A stretch of 64,000 nt of DNA, taken from an uncultured Clostridia bacterium. GTDB lineage: Bacteria > Bacillota > Clostridia > UBA1381. The DNA lies in NCBI GenBank assembly GCA_934454145.1, contig CAKSFT010000002.1, positions 215,690-279,689 of the forward strand. The letters are read 5' to 3'. How positions within the stretch are numbered: position 1 is the stretch's first letter; each line of letters starts with the position of its first letter. The translations under genes and the position numbers were made by a program. Below are positions 45,559 through 54,759 of the stretch, piece after piece. The notes under the pieces were generated by a model. That model searched no databases. It was not told where the DNA came from and saw only the letters and a program-made list of their open reading frames with translations.

Positions 45559-47532
45559 GTGAATAAAAGACAATCGGAAATTTTAAAAATTCTGTATAAA
45601 GATGGCGGTTATCTGACATTTTCACAAATTGCAGAAAAGGTAAATGTTTCGGTAAAGACGGTGCGAAATGATGTTGCGGCGATTAAAGAAGCTTTGGACG
45701 GCAGGGGCAGCATAGAAACAAAACCGCATGTCGGGATAAAATTTGTGACAGATGAGTTGGGCTGGAAAAGCCTGAACAGCGAAAAAAATGAGGAAGATAA
45801 GGAAATAATTTTCTTTATCATCAGGCATCTCCTGAAACACGGGAATCTGACGGCGCAGGGACTGGCAGAGCGTTATTATATCGGCAGAACGCAGCTGGAG
45901 AAAATTCTTGCCGTGGTTTCGGAATGGTTTTTCCAAAAACACATATATTTTGAGAGGTGCAGAGGAAAGGGAATTTCGATATCCGGCAGTGAGTTCAATT
46001 ACAGGTTGGCGTGCATGGATTTTTACAACGAATATATTCCCTTCTATGCTGAGCTTTCCAATGCGGGGTGTGCACAATATGCTTTTATGCCGGAAAATGA
46101 ATATAAAGCGATGTGTGCGGCACTCGGAGGATTTAATCCCGATAAGATTGCAAAAACTGTCATTGACACGGAACATGAATTTGGATTGTTTTTCAATTAT
46201 GCTTCGGGCGTCAATTTGATATTTCTGATATCGCTTTGTATGCTGAGGGTTCGCAAGGGACATGAAATTGTGATGCCGGGGACAGTAAAATGTCAGGCAG
46301 ACGGAAATTCCGGTGTATGTTTTGCTGAAAGGCTCGTACAAAAACTGGAAGCAGAGTACAAAATCAAAATTCCCGATGCGGAGCAGGAGTTTATCGCATT
46401 TGCGGCAGATATTTCCGAAATCAGACAATTCGATACCGAAGGCGACAGAAGAAAGTTTGAGGCGATGAATATTGAACTTTGCAGATTCACTGTCAGAGCA
46501 GTCAATCTTGTAAGTGAAATCGCCGGTATTGATTTGAGGGAGGACAAATTTTTTGTACAGCAGATGTTTATACAGCTCAAAGCCACAATATCAAGGCTGA
46601 AATTTGGGATTGTGTACAAAAACCGGCTTCTTTCCCAAATCAAAACGAAGTATCCAAACATGATGGCGGTGGCGTGGTTTTTGGAAAATCTTTTTGAAAA
46701 AGAACTGGGACTGGAAATCAACGAGCATGAAGTGGGTTTCCTGGCGCTGCACATAGGCGGAGCAATCGAAAGACAACTTGCTGTGCTGACGGCGTGCATT
46801 GTGTGCGATTACGGAATCGGTGTTTCACAGATTTTGAAGGAAAAAATCACAAGAGCCATACCGGACTTGAGGATTACATCGGTTTTTTCGGGACGTGATG
46901 TGAAAAGCATTAAAAATGAAAATTGTGATTTTGTCATTTCCGCAACATCACTTGAAGGGTACAGAATAAACCGTGAGATTGTGACGGTGGGGCATCTTCT
47001 TGATGACGGTGACATAAACAAAATTGAAGATTATATGCGAAAAATACGCTCCAAAAAATTTGTCGGAGTGAAGGGAATAAGCCCCAATGATGCAATCTTC
47101 AATGAAGAATTGGTTTTTGCAAAGTGTCACTGTAAGGATAAAAAAGAATTGCTGAACATGATGTGCCGCAGACTGGAAAGTCTTGGATATGTGACAAAAG
47201 AATTTGAAGAGTCGGTTATACAGCGGGAGGAAAGCACACCCACCGACATCGGCAAGGGATTTGCCATTCCACACGGGTTGGACACATATGTCAACCACTC
47301 GGTTGTGGCAGTGGCGACGCTGGAGGAAGCCATGGAATGGACAAAGAGCGGTGACGCTGTCGACACGGTATTTCTGATTGCATTTGACCCGGACGAAAAT
47401 GAACAGATGAAAAAGAAAATAATAACATTCTACAAATCTCTTGTGTCCTTTATGGAGGACGAGGAAGAATGTGACAGACTGAGAAAATTGCGGGAATCAA
47501 AAGAAATTGTAAAAATATTTGAAAAATGGTAG
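45559..47532 (+). CDS. PRD-containing PTS transcriptional regulator (MtlR/BglG type)
   Basis: A ~657-residue modular regulator. The N-terminal HTH_11-type helix-turn-helix (FSQIAEKVNVSVKTVRNDVAAI) is followed by a second winged-helix-like section, two PRD domains (~170-390) with conserved histidines for HPr/EII phosphorylation, an EIIB-like domain (~395-485; ITACIVCDYGIGVSQ region) and a C-terminal EIIA fructose/mannitol-type domain (~505-655) with active-site histidine in GFAIPHGL. Such proteins activate PTS operons when the transporter is working. GTG 45559 is preferred (AAAAGGAG 10 nt upstream); TTG 45553 is an alternative. It heads the PTS operon and stops 12 nt before the HPr gene, so it likely controls it. 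Confidence 0.85.
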   Translation: MNKRQSEILKILYKDGGYLTFSQIAEKVNVSVKTVRNDVAAIKEALDGRGSIETKPHVGIKFVTDELGWKSLNSEKNEEDKEIIFFIIRHLLKHGNLTAQGLAERYYIGRTQLEKILAVVSEWFFQKHIYFERCRGKGISISGSEFNYRLACMDFYNEYIPFYAELSNAGCAQYAFMPENEYKAMCAALGGFNPDKIAKTVIDTEHEFGLFFNYASGVNLIFLISLCMLRVRKGHEIVMPGTVKCQADGNSGVCFAERLVQKLEAEYKIKIPDAEQEFIAFAADISEIRQFDTEGDRRKFEAMNIELCRFTVRAVNLVSEIAGIDLREDKFFVQQMFIQLKATISRLKFGIVYKNRLLSQIKTKYPNMMAVAWFLENLFEKELGLEINEHEVGFLALHIGGAIERQLAVLTACIVCDYGIGVSQILKEKITRAIPDLRITSVFSGRDVKSIKNENCDFVISATSLEGYRINREIVTVGHLLDDGDINKIEDYMRKIRSKKFVGVKGISPNDAIFNEELVFAKCHCKDKKELLNMMCRRLESLGYVTKEFEESVIQREESTPTDIGKGFAIPHGLDTYVNHSVVAVATLEEAMEWTKSGDAVDTVFLIAFDPDENEQMKKKIITFYKSLVSFMEDEEECDRLRKLRESKEIVKIFEKW

Positions 47533-47544
47533 GAGGTTGAAATT

Positions 47545-47799
47545 ATGGTACAGGTAAGTTATGAGATTAAAAATGAAGAAGGCCTGCATGCCAGACCTGC
47601 TTCGGATTTTTGCAAGACAGCGTCAAGGTTTAAAAGCAGCATTGCGGTAATCAAAGACGGTGAGGAATTTGAGGCAAAAAGCATTCTTATGGTACTGTGT
47701 ATAGGCGCTGTGAAGGGTGATGTGATTGAAATCAGGGCAGAAGGCGAGGACGAAAAAGAAGCTGTTGATGCCTTGGTTGCGACTTTGGATATGGAGTGA
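47545..47799 (+). CDS. HPr-family phosphocarrier protein
   Basis: An 84-residue HPr. The active-site H15 is in GLHARPAS, and the regulatory serine S46 is kept in AKSILMVL, so it could be a target of HPr kinase as well as of EI. It passes phosphate from EI to the IIA domain. It lies inside a sugar-specific operon next to its own EI, so it is probably a dedicated copy rather than the cell's general ptsH, although a general role cannot be ruled out from this window. ATG 47545 follows AGGAGG. Confidence 0.92.
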   Translation: MVQVSYEIKNEEGLHARPASDFCKTASRFKSSIAVIKDGEEFEAKSILMVLCIGAVKGDVIEIRAEGEDEKEAVDALVATLDME

Positions 47800-47808
47800 T
47801 TGAAAGTG

Positions 47809-49494
47809 ATGAAGCTTTTAAAAGGAATAGCAGGTGCACCGGGCATTGTTTCGGCAAGAATTCTGTACTTTGAAAAAGGCAGAAAACAGGCGCATGATTT
47901 GTCGATTGATGAAGCGCAGGAAAAGGCTTTGGAAAAAGTGAGAAAACTGCAAAAAAAGGCGTTGTCGGAGCTGGGTGAAGAAAAGGCAAAGATATTTTCG
48001 GCATACGAAATGCTTTTGGAAGACCCGATGCTTATAGACCCGATAAAAGAGGCAGTCGGCGCCGGCGAGGACAAAAAGGCGGCAACGGAACGCGTGACCG
48101 GCGAGAAAGCGGCGGTGCTTGCGGCAAAAAACAACGAATATATGCGCCAGAGGGCTGACGACATACGATATATAGGTGCTCTTCTGTGCGACGTTATAGA
48201 CGGTGCAGATGAAGAGTTTGCCTTCCCGGAAGGAGATGAAAAATATATCGTTGCGGCACGGGAGCTCACGCCGGTGGATACGATGCTTTTTGACACAAAA
48301 CGCCTGGCAGGGTTTATAACAGAGCTTGGCGGCGCCGCATCGCACACGGTTATTCTTGCGAAATCTCTGGGCATACCGGCTGTCGTGGGTGCCGACGGGG
48401 CAGACAGGGAGCTGGACATGGAAGAAGGCTTTCTTGACGGATATGAAGGCGTCCTGGCGGCGGCGCCCGACGATGATGTGCGCAGAGAATTTGAAGGAAA
48501 AATCCGCGAAGAAGAGGCGCTTAACAAAAAGCTTTTGGAAATACGCTCGGCAAAGGCGCACACAAAGGACGGAGAAAAAATTGCTGTGGCAATAAATATC
48601 GGCAAGCCGTCCGACATGTCGGGTGCGAAAGAGGAAAACATTGACGGTGTGGGACTTTTCAGAACAGAGTTTTTGTACTCATCTTCAAAAAAGAAACCGT
48701 CTTTTGAAGAACAGATAAAGTCGTATAAAGCAGTCATAGAAAAGGCTTTGCCCGAAAGCGTGACAATAAGGACATTGGACGTGGGCGGCGACAAAAAGCT
48801 TGAGTATCTTGACCTTAAACCGGAGGAAAACCCGTTTTTGGGCAACCGCGGGATAAGGCTGTGCCTGAACAACCCGGAAATTTTTGAAGAACAAATCAGG
48901 GCAATCCTCATCGCCGGGGCGGGTAAAAGCGTCAAGCTTATGCTTCCGATGGTGACATGTCTTGACGAAGTGAAGAAATCGGAGGAGCTCATCAGCAAGG
49001 TGAGCAGAGAGCTTGAAGGAGAAAACATTGAATTTTGCCGAAATGTGCTTGTGGGCATAATGATTGAAACGCCGGCGGCGGCAATCATGGCAGACGTTTT
49101 TGCAAAACATGTAGATTTCTTCAGCATCGGCACAAATGACCTGGTGCAGTATATAATGGCGGCGGACAGGGGAAATGCGGAGATTGAAAATTTGTACAAC
49201 CCATATCACCCGGCTGTCATGAGGAGCATTGCAAATGTGATTGAGAGCGGAAGAAAAGCCGGGATTGAAGTCAGCGTATGCGGCGACCTGGCGGCAAATA
49301 CGGCGTTTACCGAGGTTTTGCTTGGGTTTGGACTCAAAAAATTCAGCGTTCCGCTGCCGATGGCAAGCAGGATAAAATATAAGATTGGGAATATAGATGC
49401 AAAAGCGGCAAAAAGACTTTCAAAGAAGGTTTTGGCGGCTGATGATGAAACAGAAATAAAGCGTATTTTAAAAAAGAGAGGTGAAGAAAAATGA
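47809..49494 (+). CDS. ptsI: PTS enzyme I (phosphoenolpyruvate-protein phosphotransferase)
   Basis: A 561-residue enzyme I that takes phosphate from PEP to HPr. The start MKLLKGIAGAPGIVSARI, phosphorylated H179 in GGAASHTVILAKSLG, PEP-binding blocks GVGLFRTEFLY and FLGNRGIRLCLNNPEIF, IMIETPAA and the catalytic-cysteine region VSVCGDLA are all present and the length is normal. ATG 47809 is chosen (GGAGTGA upstream); TTG 47800 is in frame but less likely. Its stop overlaps the IIA start (ATGA). Confidence 0.93.
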   Translation: MKLLKGIAGAPGIVSARILYFEKGRKQAHDLSIDEAQEKALEKVRKLQKKALSELGEEKAKIFSAYEMLLEDPMLIDPIKEAVGAGEDKKAATERVTGEKAAVLAAKNNEYMRQRADDIRYIGALLCDVIDGADEEFAFPEGDEKYIVAARELTPVDTMLFDTKRLAGFITELGGAASHTVILAKSLGIPAVVGADGADRELDMEEGFLDGYEGVLAAAPDDDVRREFEGKIREEEALNKKLLEIRSAKAHTKDGEKIAVAINIGKPSDMSGAKEENIDGVGLFRTEFLYSSSKKKPSFEEQIKSYKAVIEKALPESVTIRTLDVGGDKKLEYLDLKPEENPFLGNRGIRLCLNNPEIFEEQIRAILIAGAGKSVKLMLPMVTCLDEVKKSEELISKVSRELEGENIEFCRNVLVGIMIETPAAAIMADVFAKHVDFFSIGTNDLVQYIMAADRGNAEIENLYNPYHPAVMRSIANVIESGRKAGIEVSVCGDLAANTAFTEVLLGFGLKKFSVPLPMASRIKYKIGNIDAKAAKRLSKKVLAADDETEIKRILKKRGEEK

Positions 49495-49940
49495 ACATTT
49501 CACAGGTGTTGAAGAAGGAAAACATTGAACTGAATGTCGAGGCAAAATCGAAGGAAGAAGCTTTGGAAAAGCTGACAGAAATCCTTTACCAAAGCGGCAA
49601 GCTGGAGGACAAGCAGGCGTTTCTGGACGATGTTCTGAAAAGGGAAAGCGTTTCCACAACGGGCATCGGGAACGGGATTGCAATTCCGCACGGCAAGTCG
49701 GCAAGCGTAAAAGAAACAACAGTGGCAATCGGCAGACTGGCAGAAGAAACAGAGTGGGAAAGCGTGGACGACAAACCCGTGCAGCTGGTGGTGCTTTTGG
49801 CGGTGAACGACAGTGACAAAAACGGAGTGCATGTAAAAATTCTTTCCGAAATGGCAAGAAAGCTTGCCTCGGCCCAAAACTGCAAAAAGCTTTTGGACGC
49901 ACAGGACAAGGACGAGATAATCGAAATATTTTCAGTATAA
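49491..49940 (+). CDS. PTS IIA component, fructose family
   Basis: A 149-residue EIIA of the fructose/mannitol/nitrogen type. Active-site H67 is in GIGNGIAIPHGKS, followed by the typical WESVDDKPVQLVVLLAV strand. It receives phosphate from the operon's HPr and passes it to IIB. Translation is coupled to EI through a 4-nt overlap. Confidence 0.93.
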   Translation: MNISQVLKKENIELNVEAKSKEEALEKLTEILYQSGKLEDKQAFLDDVLKRESVSTTGIGNGIAIPHGKSASVKETTVAIGRLAEETEWESVDDKPVQLVVLLAVNDSDKNGVHVKILSEMARKLASAQNCKKLLDAQDKDEIIEIFSV

Positions 49941-49956
49941 AAAGGAGGAAAAAATC

Positions 49957-50268
49957 ATGAAAATTGTTGGAATTGCGGCTTGCACATCGGGTATTGCACA
50001 CACATATATCGCAAAGGAAAAGCTTGTCACGGCGGCAAAAGAGCTGGGACACGAAGTGCACATTGAAACCCAGGGGACAATCGGGACAGAGGACGAATTG
50101 ACACCAAAAGATATTGCGGAGGCTGATGTTGTCATCATTGCCGCGGACATCAAGGTGGGCGGAAAAGAACGCTTCAGCGGCAAGCGCATTGTTGAAGTGC
50201 CGACGCATATCGCCATAAAGTCCCCCAAGGGACTTATCGGCAAGATTGAAGAAGAGTTGAAAAAATAA
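49957..50268 (+). CDS. PTS IIB component, fructose family
   Basis: A 103-residue EIIB. The phosphorylated cysteine is C9 in IAACTSGIAHTY, corresponding to CPTGIAHT of FruAB-type proteins, with T-S in place of P-T. The ETQGTIGTEDELTPKDI segment is also typical. Encoded as a separate small protein between IIA and IIC, with AAGGAGG upstream. Confidence 0.93.
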   Translation: MKIVGIAACTSGIAHTYIAKEKLVTAAKELGHEVHIETQGTIGTEDELTPKDIAEADVVIIAADIKVGGKERFSGKRIVEVPTHIAIKSPKGLIGKIEEELKK

Positions 50269-50355
50269 TAATGCAAGGGGATTAAAAAACGAAAACTTTT
50301 TCTGTCCCCGCGGGAAAACAAAGCTGTTTAAAAAAGAAAAAAGGAGGAAAAGATA

Positions 50356-51435
50356 ATGTTTAAAAAATTACAACTGAAAAAACACGCGTTGACAGGTATT
50401 TCATTTATGCTCCCCCTGGTTGTGGCGTCGGGACTTCTGATTGCCATAGGAAACATTTTCGGCGGAAATCCGTCGACAATCACAGACTATAAGGCAGGCT
50501 ATAACATATGGCAGGCGGCTGTGACGCTCGGTGTTTACGGCATGGGGCTGCTCCCCGGGGTCATGGGTGCGGCGATTGCTTATTCGATAGCCGACAGACC
50601 CGGTATTGCGCCGGGGCTTCTGATGGGTATGATTGCGCAAAACATGGGTGCAGGATTCCTGGGCGGAATGCTCGGCGGATATCTGGCAGGTTATTGTGTG
50701 GAATTGCTGAAGAAGTATCTCAAAGTGCCGAAGTGGGCGCAAGGACTTATGCCGATGATGATTATTCCGCTGATTTCGTCGGTTGTCATCGGGCTTATCA
50801 TGTTCTTTGTCATCGGCGGCCCGATTGCATGGGTTTCGGAAAGCCTGACAGAGCTTTTGAAAAATATGCAGACAGGCTCTAAGGGCATATTCGGGGCTGT
50901 GATGGGCGCCATGGCGGCATTTGACTTTGGCGGCCCGGTCAACAAGGTTGCATCGCTTTTTGCGGACGGACTGCTGATGGACGGCGTATATGGCCCGGAA
51001 GCGGTGAAGATTTGTGCCTCGATGATACCGCCTTTTGGTGTGACTCTTTCGTGGCTGATAAGAAGGTCAAGATATACCAAGAGTGAAACGGATAACATCA
51101 AGGTTGCTTTCCCGATGGGGATATGCATGATTACTGAGGGCGTTATCCCGATTGCGGCGGTCGACCCGATAAGAGTTATCGCATCGTGTTCTATAGGCGC
51201 GGCAGTGGGCGGAGCACTGATAATGATGCTGAATGTGGGTTCTATGGTTCCGTCGGGCGGTATGTTTATCGTGCCGGCAATGATTAACCCGTGGGGATTT
51301 ATGATTGCCCTTACGGCCGGGACGGTTGTCACAGCGCTGTTGCTGGTGTTGCTGAAAAAAGACGCAAAGAAGGAAGATGCAGTTGTTCTGGACGAAGAGG
51401 AAGATATCGACCTTTCTCAAATCAAGATTGGCTGA
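50356..51435 (+). CDS. PTS IIC permease, fructose family
   Basis: A 359-residue membrane protein with about nine or ten hydrophobic segments, matching fructose-type EIIC: HALTGISFMLPLVVASGLLIAIG at the start, GFLGGMLGGYLAGY, and FDFGGPVNKVA plus MITEGVIPIAA, the substrate-site loops. It carries the sugar across the membrane while IIB phosphorylates it. The exact sugar is not readable. AAGGAGG precedes ATG 50356; the 87-nt gap before it holds no gene. Confidence 0.92.
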   Translation: MFKKLQLKKHALTGISFMLPLVVASGLLIAIGNIFGGNPSTITDYKAGYNIWQAAVTLGVYGMGLLPGVMGAAIAYSIADRPGIAPGLLMGMIAQNMGAGFLGGMLGGYLAGYCVELLKKYLKVPKWAQGLMPMMIIPLISSVVIGLIMFFVIGGPIAWVSESLTELLKNMQTGSKGIFGAVMGAMAAFDFGGPVNKVASLFADGLLMDGVYGPEAVKICASMIPPFGVTLSWLIRRSRYTKSETDNIKVAFPMGICMITEGVIPIAAVDPIRVIASCSIGAAVGGALIMMLNVGSMVPSGGMFIVPAMINPWGFMIALTAGTVVTALLLVLLKKDAKKEDAVVLDEEEDIDLSQIKIG

Positions 51436-51454
51436 GCAGTAAGGAGAGCGCAAA

Positions 51455-52312
51455 ATGTATGTTTCAATGAAAAATATGCTGAAAGACGCAAACGAAAATA
51501 ATTATGCGGTGATGGCGATAAACTGCTTTAACATAGAAACGGCACGCACCGTTATCACCGCGGCGGAAAAGTCAAATGCACCGATTATTATAAATATTTT
51601 TTATGAACATCTGCTGACCCATTGTGACAGTGAGCTGATAACCCCGGCGGTGAAGCTCCTGGCAGAGCGCGCAGATGTAAGCGTGGCGCTGAACCTTGAC
51701 CACGGACAGGAAAAGGATTATATCATAAAGGCGATTGACGACGGATTCTCGTCGGTGATGGTTGACGCATCACGCTTTGGGCTGGAAGAAAACATCAAAA
51801 TGACGAGGGAAATTGCAAATTATGCACACGCACGCGGCGTCAGCGTGGAGGGCGAAATCGGCAGACTGGGCGCAAGCGAAGGGGGAGAGTACACCCAAGA
51901 TGAGATGTACACAGACCCCGAGCAGGCAAAAGTATTTTTTGAGAGCACAGGAATTGATGCCCTGGCGATATCCATCGGAACCTCGCACGGGAATTATCCC
52001 GAAGGGTGGGTGCCAAAGTTTGACATCGAAAGACTGAAGGAAATCAAGCGGAAAACAAACGCACCGCTGGTGCTGCATGGCGGCTCCGGCTCCGGCAGGG
52101 AAAATATAATAAATTCGGTTAAAAACGGCATAAACAAAATCAATGTCGGGTGCGACTTTATGAATGCCAACCGCGACGCCGCGGCACGGCTTTTGAAGGA
52201 AAACCCGGATATAAACTATTTTGAACTGATTCATCGGACAGAACAGGAAAGCCAAGAACTTGTGCGCCGGTATATCGTGCTGTCCGGTTCGGAAGGAAAA
52301 AACAAATACTGA
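51455..52312 (+). CDS. Class II ketose-bisphosphate aldolase, paralogue 1
   Basis: A 285-residue metal-dependent aldolase of the fructose/tagatose-bisphosphate family. Zinc ligands are visible as H83 in LNLDHGQ, the histidine in IGTSHGNYP and the one in LHGGSGSG. Other blocks are SVMVDASRF and VEGEIGRLG. It would cleave the phosphorylated ketose formed after uptake. It starts 19 nt after IIC with AAGGAGAG upstream. The second copy follows directly, diverged enough to suggest a different substrate or stereochemistry. Confidence 0.88.
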   Translation: MYVSMKNMLKDANENNYAVMAINCFNIETARTVITAAEKSNAPIIINIFYEHLLTHCDSELITPAVKLLAERADVSVALNLDHGQEKDYIIKAIDDGFSSVMVDASRFGLEENIKMTREIANYAHARGVSVEGEIGRLGASEGGEYTQDEMYTDPEQAKVFFESTGIDALAISIGTSHGNYPEGWVPKFDIERLKEIKRKTNAPLVLHGGSGSGRENIINSVKNGINKINVGCDFMNANRDAAARLLKENPDINYFELIHRTEQESQELVRRYIVLSGSEGKNKY

Positions 52313-52338
52313 TAAAATTTTAAAGGAGATGTATTATT

Positions 52339-53205
52339 ATGTTAATCAATATGAAAGAAATGCTTAAGGTGGCAGACAAAAACGAATTTGCGGTTCCGGC
52401 TTTCAACATCGGAAGCGAAGCAATCCTAAAGGGTGTTGTCGAGAGTGCAAAAGAAAAGGACGCACCGGTTATACTGGCGATTCACCCGACAGAGCTTGAA
52501 TTTCTGGGCGACAGTTTTATAAAAACATGCATTGAGGAGGCAAACAAATCAAGGGTGCCTATGGTTATCCATTTGGACCACGGCGGCAAATTTGAAGAAA
52601 TCCTGAGGGCAATCCGCTGCGGATTCACCTCCGTGATGATTGACGCATCGCACATGTCATATGAGGACAATATTGCAATCACAAAGAAGGTTGTCGAAGT
52701 TGCAAAGGTTTCCGATGTGTCCGTGGAGGCAGAACTGGGGACAATCGGGACAACCGGCGAATCATATGAAGGCGGCACAAGCAGCATCATCTATACAGAC
52801 CCCGAACAGGCAAAGGACTTTATCGAAAAGACGGGCATTGATTCGCTTGCTGTTGCAATCGGCACTGCACACGGGATATATCCCAAAAACATGAAACCTG
52901 AGCTTAAGCTAGATCTTTTGAAAACAATAAGAGATACAGTTGATGTGCCGCTGGTGTTGCACGGCGGTTCAAGCAACCCTGACAAAGAGATTGCAGAATC
53001 TGTCAGGATTGGTATTTCAAAAATCAATATTTCCAGTGATATCAAATTTGCCTTTTATAAAAAATGCAGAGAAGTTTTGGCAGAGAATCCAAAATGGATT
53101 GAGCCGAACGCAATCTATCCTCCTTGCATAAAGGCAATGAGAGAAGTTGTGGAATTCAAGATGAATTTGTTCAACGATATCGGCAAAGCAAAGCTTTACA
53201 GATAA
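52339..53205 (+). CDS. Class II ketose-bisphosphate aldolase, paralogue 2
   Basis: A 288-residue class II aldolase. Zinc ligands are H81 in IHLDHGGK, the histidine in IGTAHGIYP and the one in LHGGSSNPD. SVMIDASHMSYEDN and VEAELGTIG are the other active-site blocks, with the substrate loop INISSDIKFAF near the C-terminus. Only 26 nt separate it from paralogue 1, with AAAGGAG upstream. Last gene of the PTS operon, closed by a strong terminator. No 1-phosphofructokinase-type kinase gene accompanies the pair. Confidence 0.9.
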   Translation: MLINMKEMLKVADKNEFAVPAFNIGSEAILKGVVESAKEKDAPVILAIHPTELEFLGDSFIKTCIEEANKSRVPMVIHLDHGGKFEEILRAIRCGFTSVMIDASHMSYEDNIAITKKVVEVAKVSDVSVEAELGTIGTTGESYEGGTSSIIYTDPEQAKDFIEKTGIDSLAVAIGTAHGIYPKNMKPELKLDLLKTIRDTVDVPLVLHGGSSNPDKEIAESVRIGISKINISSDIKFAFYKKCREVLAENPKWIEPNAIYPPCIKAMREVVEFKMNLFNDIGKAKLYR

Positions 53206-53225
53206 AAGAATAAACATTATTTTTG

Positions 53226-53266
53226 AAAAAGCCGCGGCATACCCCCAAAGCCGCGGCTTTTTTTTC
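53226..53266 (+). terminator. Strong terminator of the PTS operon
   Basis: Stem AAAAAGCCGCGGC/GCCGCGGCTTTTT with loop ATACCCCCAAA and a long T run. Its mirror A-rich arm may also serve the convergent MATE gene. Confidence 0.9.
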
Positions 53267-53273
53267 TTTTTGC

Positions 53274-54659
53274 TCAGCCGCGCAGTTCTTTATATGTATG
53301 TCGGATTATAATAAATGATATAACAAATGTGAGTATATCCGATATCGGCATTGAATAAAGCACACCGTCAAGCCCGAGGAAAACAGGCAGCAAAATTGCA
53401 GATCCGACGCCGAAAACTATTTCGCGCACCATGGAAAGCATTGTTGAAATCGCCGCTTTTCCCATGGCTTGCAGAAAAATAAATGTCGCCTTGTTTACGC
53501 AGGCAAATATCATCATGCACAGATATATTCTGAACGCTTTTACGGCAAAATCAGTATAATATGTGCTTTCGTTTGCCGCGCCGAAGATTTGAATAAGAGC
53601 GCCGGGGAACAGCTCAACAATTATAAGAGCGACTGCACCGACGGCGGCTTCTGCTGTGAGCAGTTTTGTGAACAGTTCCCTGACCCTGCCTTTTTGCCCG
53701 GCCCCGATGTTGAAGCCGACGATGGGGATACACCCGGCCGCCATGCCGACAGCGATTGAGATGACAATCTGGAAAAATTTCATCACAATTCCCACAACTG
53801 CCATAGGGATTTGGGCATATTGGGTTTGCCCGAAAATTGCGTCCATTGCCCCGTATTTTCTTATCATATTGTTGATTGCGGCCATGGCGGCAACAAGCGA
53901 TATTTGCGAAAGAAAACTGCATATGCCGAGCAAAAGCGTCCGGCATACTGTTTTTGCCTTAAGCTTAAAGTCACTTTTCTTTATTTTTACTGCTTTTGTG
54001 TGGAAGAGATACCATATCGCAAGGACGGCGGTTGCTATTTGACCGATAACAGTGGCAACGGCGGCACCCATCATGCCCCACCGGAAAACAAATATAAATA
54101 TGGGGTCAAGTATAATGTTTATAACCGCGCCCAAAAGGGTTGAAAACATTGCAAACTTTGGGTTGCCGTCTGCCCTTATAATCGGATTCATGGCCTGCCC
54201 AAACATATAGAAGGGGATTCCGGCCGAAATCCAAAAGAAATATTCTTTGGAATGGCGAAAGGTTTCTTCATTAACCGTGCCGCCGAACAGCGCTATGATT
54301 TGGTCGCTGAAAACAAGGTATAAGGCGGTCAAAACAATACTTGAAATTATAACAAGCAGAACAGAATTTCCGATGCTGCCGCTTGCGTTTTGGGATTTCT
54401 TTTCGCCAAGGCTGATGCTGACGAAAGCACAGGCACCGTCGCCAATCATCACGGATATGGCAAGTGCGATAACGGTCAGCGGAAATACAACCGTGTTTGC
54501 GGCATTGCCGAATGAGCCGAGATATGCGGCGTTGGCTATGAAAATTTGGTCAACTATATTGTACAGTGCACCCACAAGCAATGAAATAATGCAGGGGATT
54601 GCATATTTCCGCATCAATACGTCCATTCTTTCTGTTGCCAAAAAATTGTTTTTTTTCAT
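53274..54659 (-). CDS. MATE-family multidrug/cation exporter
   Basis: A 461-residue membrane protein with 12 hydrophobic segments in the two six-helix bundles of MATE transporters. The typical opening is MRKYAIPCIISLLVGALYNIVDQIFI and the inter-domain repeat is visible (NPIIRADGNPKFAM; QAMGKAAISTM). It exports drugs or metabolites using a Na+ or H+ gradient. The start ATG 54659 follows GGAGGG. The stop codon of a 20-codon leader ORF overlaps this start (ATGA). Its own promoter, a terminator hairpin and this leader ORF suggest attenuation control, so it may be drug inducible. Confidence 0.9.
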   Translation of the reverse strand: MKKNNFLATERMDVLMRKYAIPCIISLLVGALYNIVDQIFIANAAYLGSFGNAANTVVFPLTVIALAISVMIGDGACAFVSISLGEKKSQNASGSIGNSVLLVIISSIVLTALYLVFSDQIIALFGGTVNEETFRHSKEYFFWISAGIPFYMFGQAMNPIIRADGNPKFAMFSTLLGAVINIILDPIFIFVFRWGMMGAAVATVIGQIATAVLAIWYLFHTKAVKIKKSDFKLKAKTVCRTLLLGICSFLSQISLVAAMAAINNMIRKYGAMDAIFGQTQYAQIPMAVVGIVMKFFQIVISIAVGMAAGCIPIVGFNIGAGQKGRVRELFTKLLTAEAAVGAVALIIVELFPGALIQIFGAANESTYYTDFAVKAFRIYLCMMIFACVNKATFIFLQAMGKAAISTMLSMVREIVFGVGSAILLPVFLGLDGVLYSMPISDILTFVISFIIIRHTYKELRG

Positions 54660-54718
54660 AAATTTATCCCTCCAAAACAAAAAAAAGATGCGCAAGCCCA
54701 ACATTTGGACTTACGCAT
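54656..54718 (-). CDS. 20-codon leader peptide of the MATE gene (putative)
   Basis: ATG 54718 opens a 20-residue frame beginning MRKSKCWACASFF and ending with TGA that overlaps the MATE ATG. The start codon and first codons lie in the left arm of the attenuator hairpin, so ribosomes on this frame would disrupt it. The GGAGGG site of the MATE gene lies inside the frame, which would couple the two. Rich in Cys, Trp and Phe. No strong ribosome site precedes it, so translation is a hypothesis. Confidence 0.45.
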   Translation of the reverse strand: MRKSKCWACASFFCFGGINL

Positions 54719-54719
54719 C
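54679..54719 (-). terminator. Attenuator-type terminator in the MATE leader
   Basis: Minus strand: 15-bp stem GATGCGTAAGTCCAA/TTGGGCTTGCGCATC (two G-U pairs) with an ATG loop, followed by eight T. It lies between the promoter and the MATE gene. Confidence 0.85.
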
Positions 54720-54759
54720 GGCTGCTCAATGTTTAAAAATATAACATAAAGTATAATAT

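Noticed and set aside
47559..49199. A 546-residue open frame on the minus strand
   Set aside because: It is the exact shadow of the HPr and EI genes, has an improbable serine/proline-rich composition and no ribosome site; the plus-strand genes carry all known motifs.
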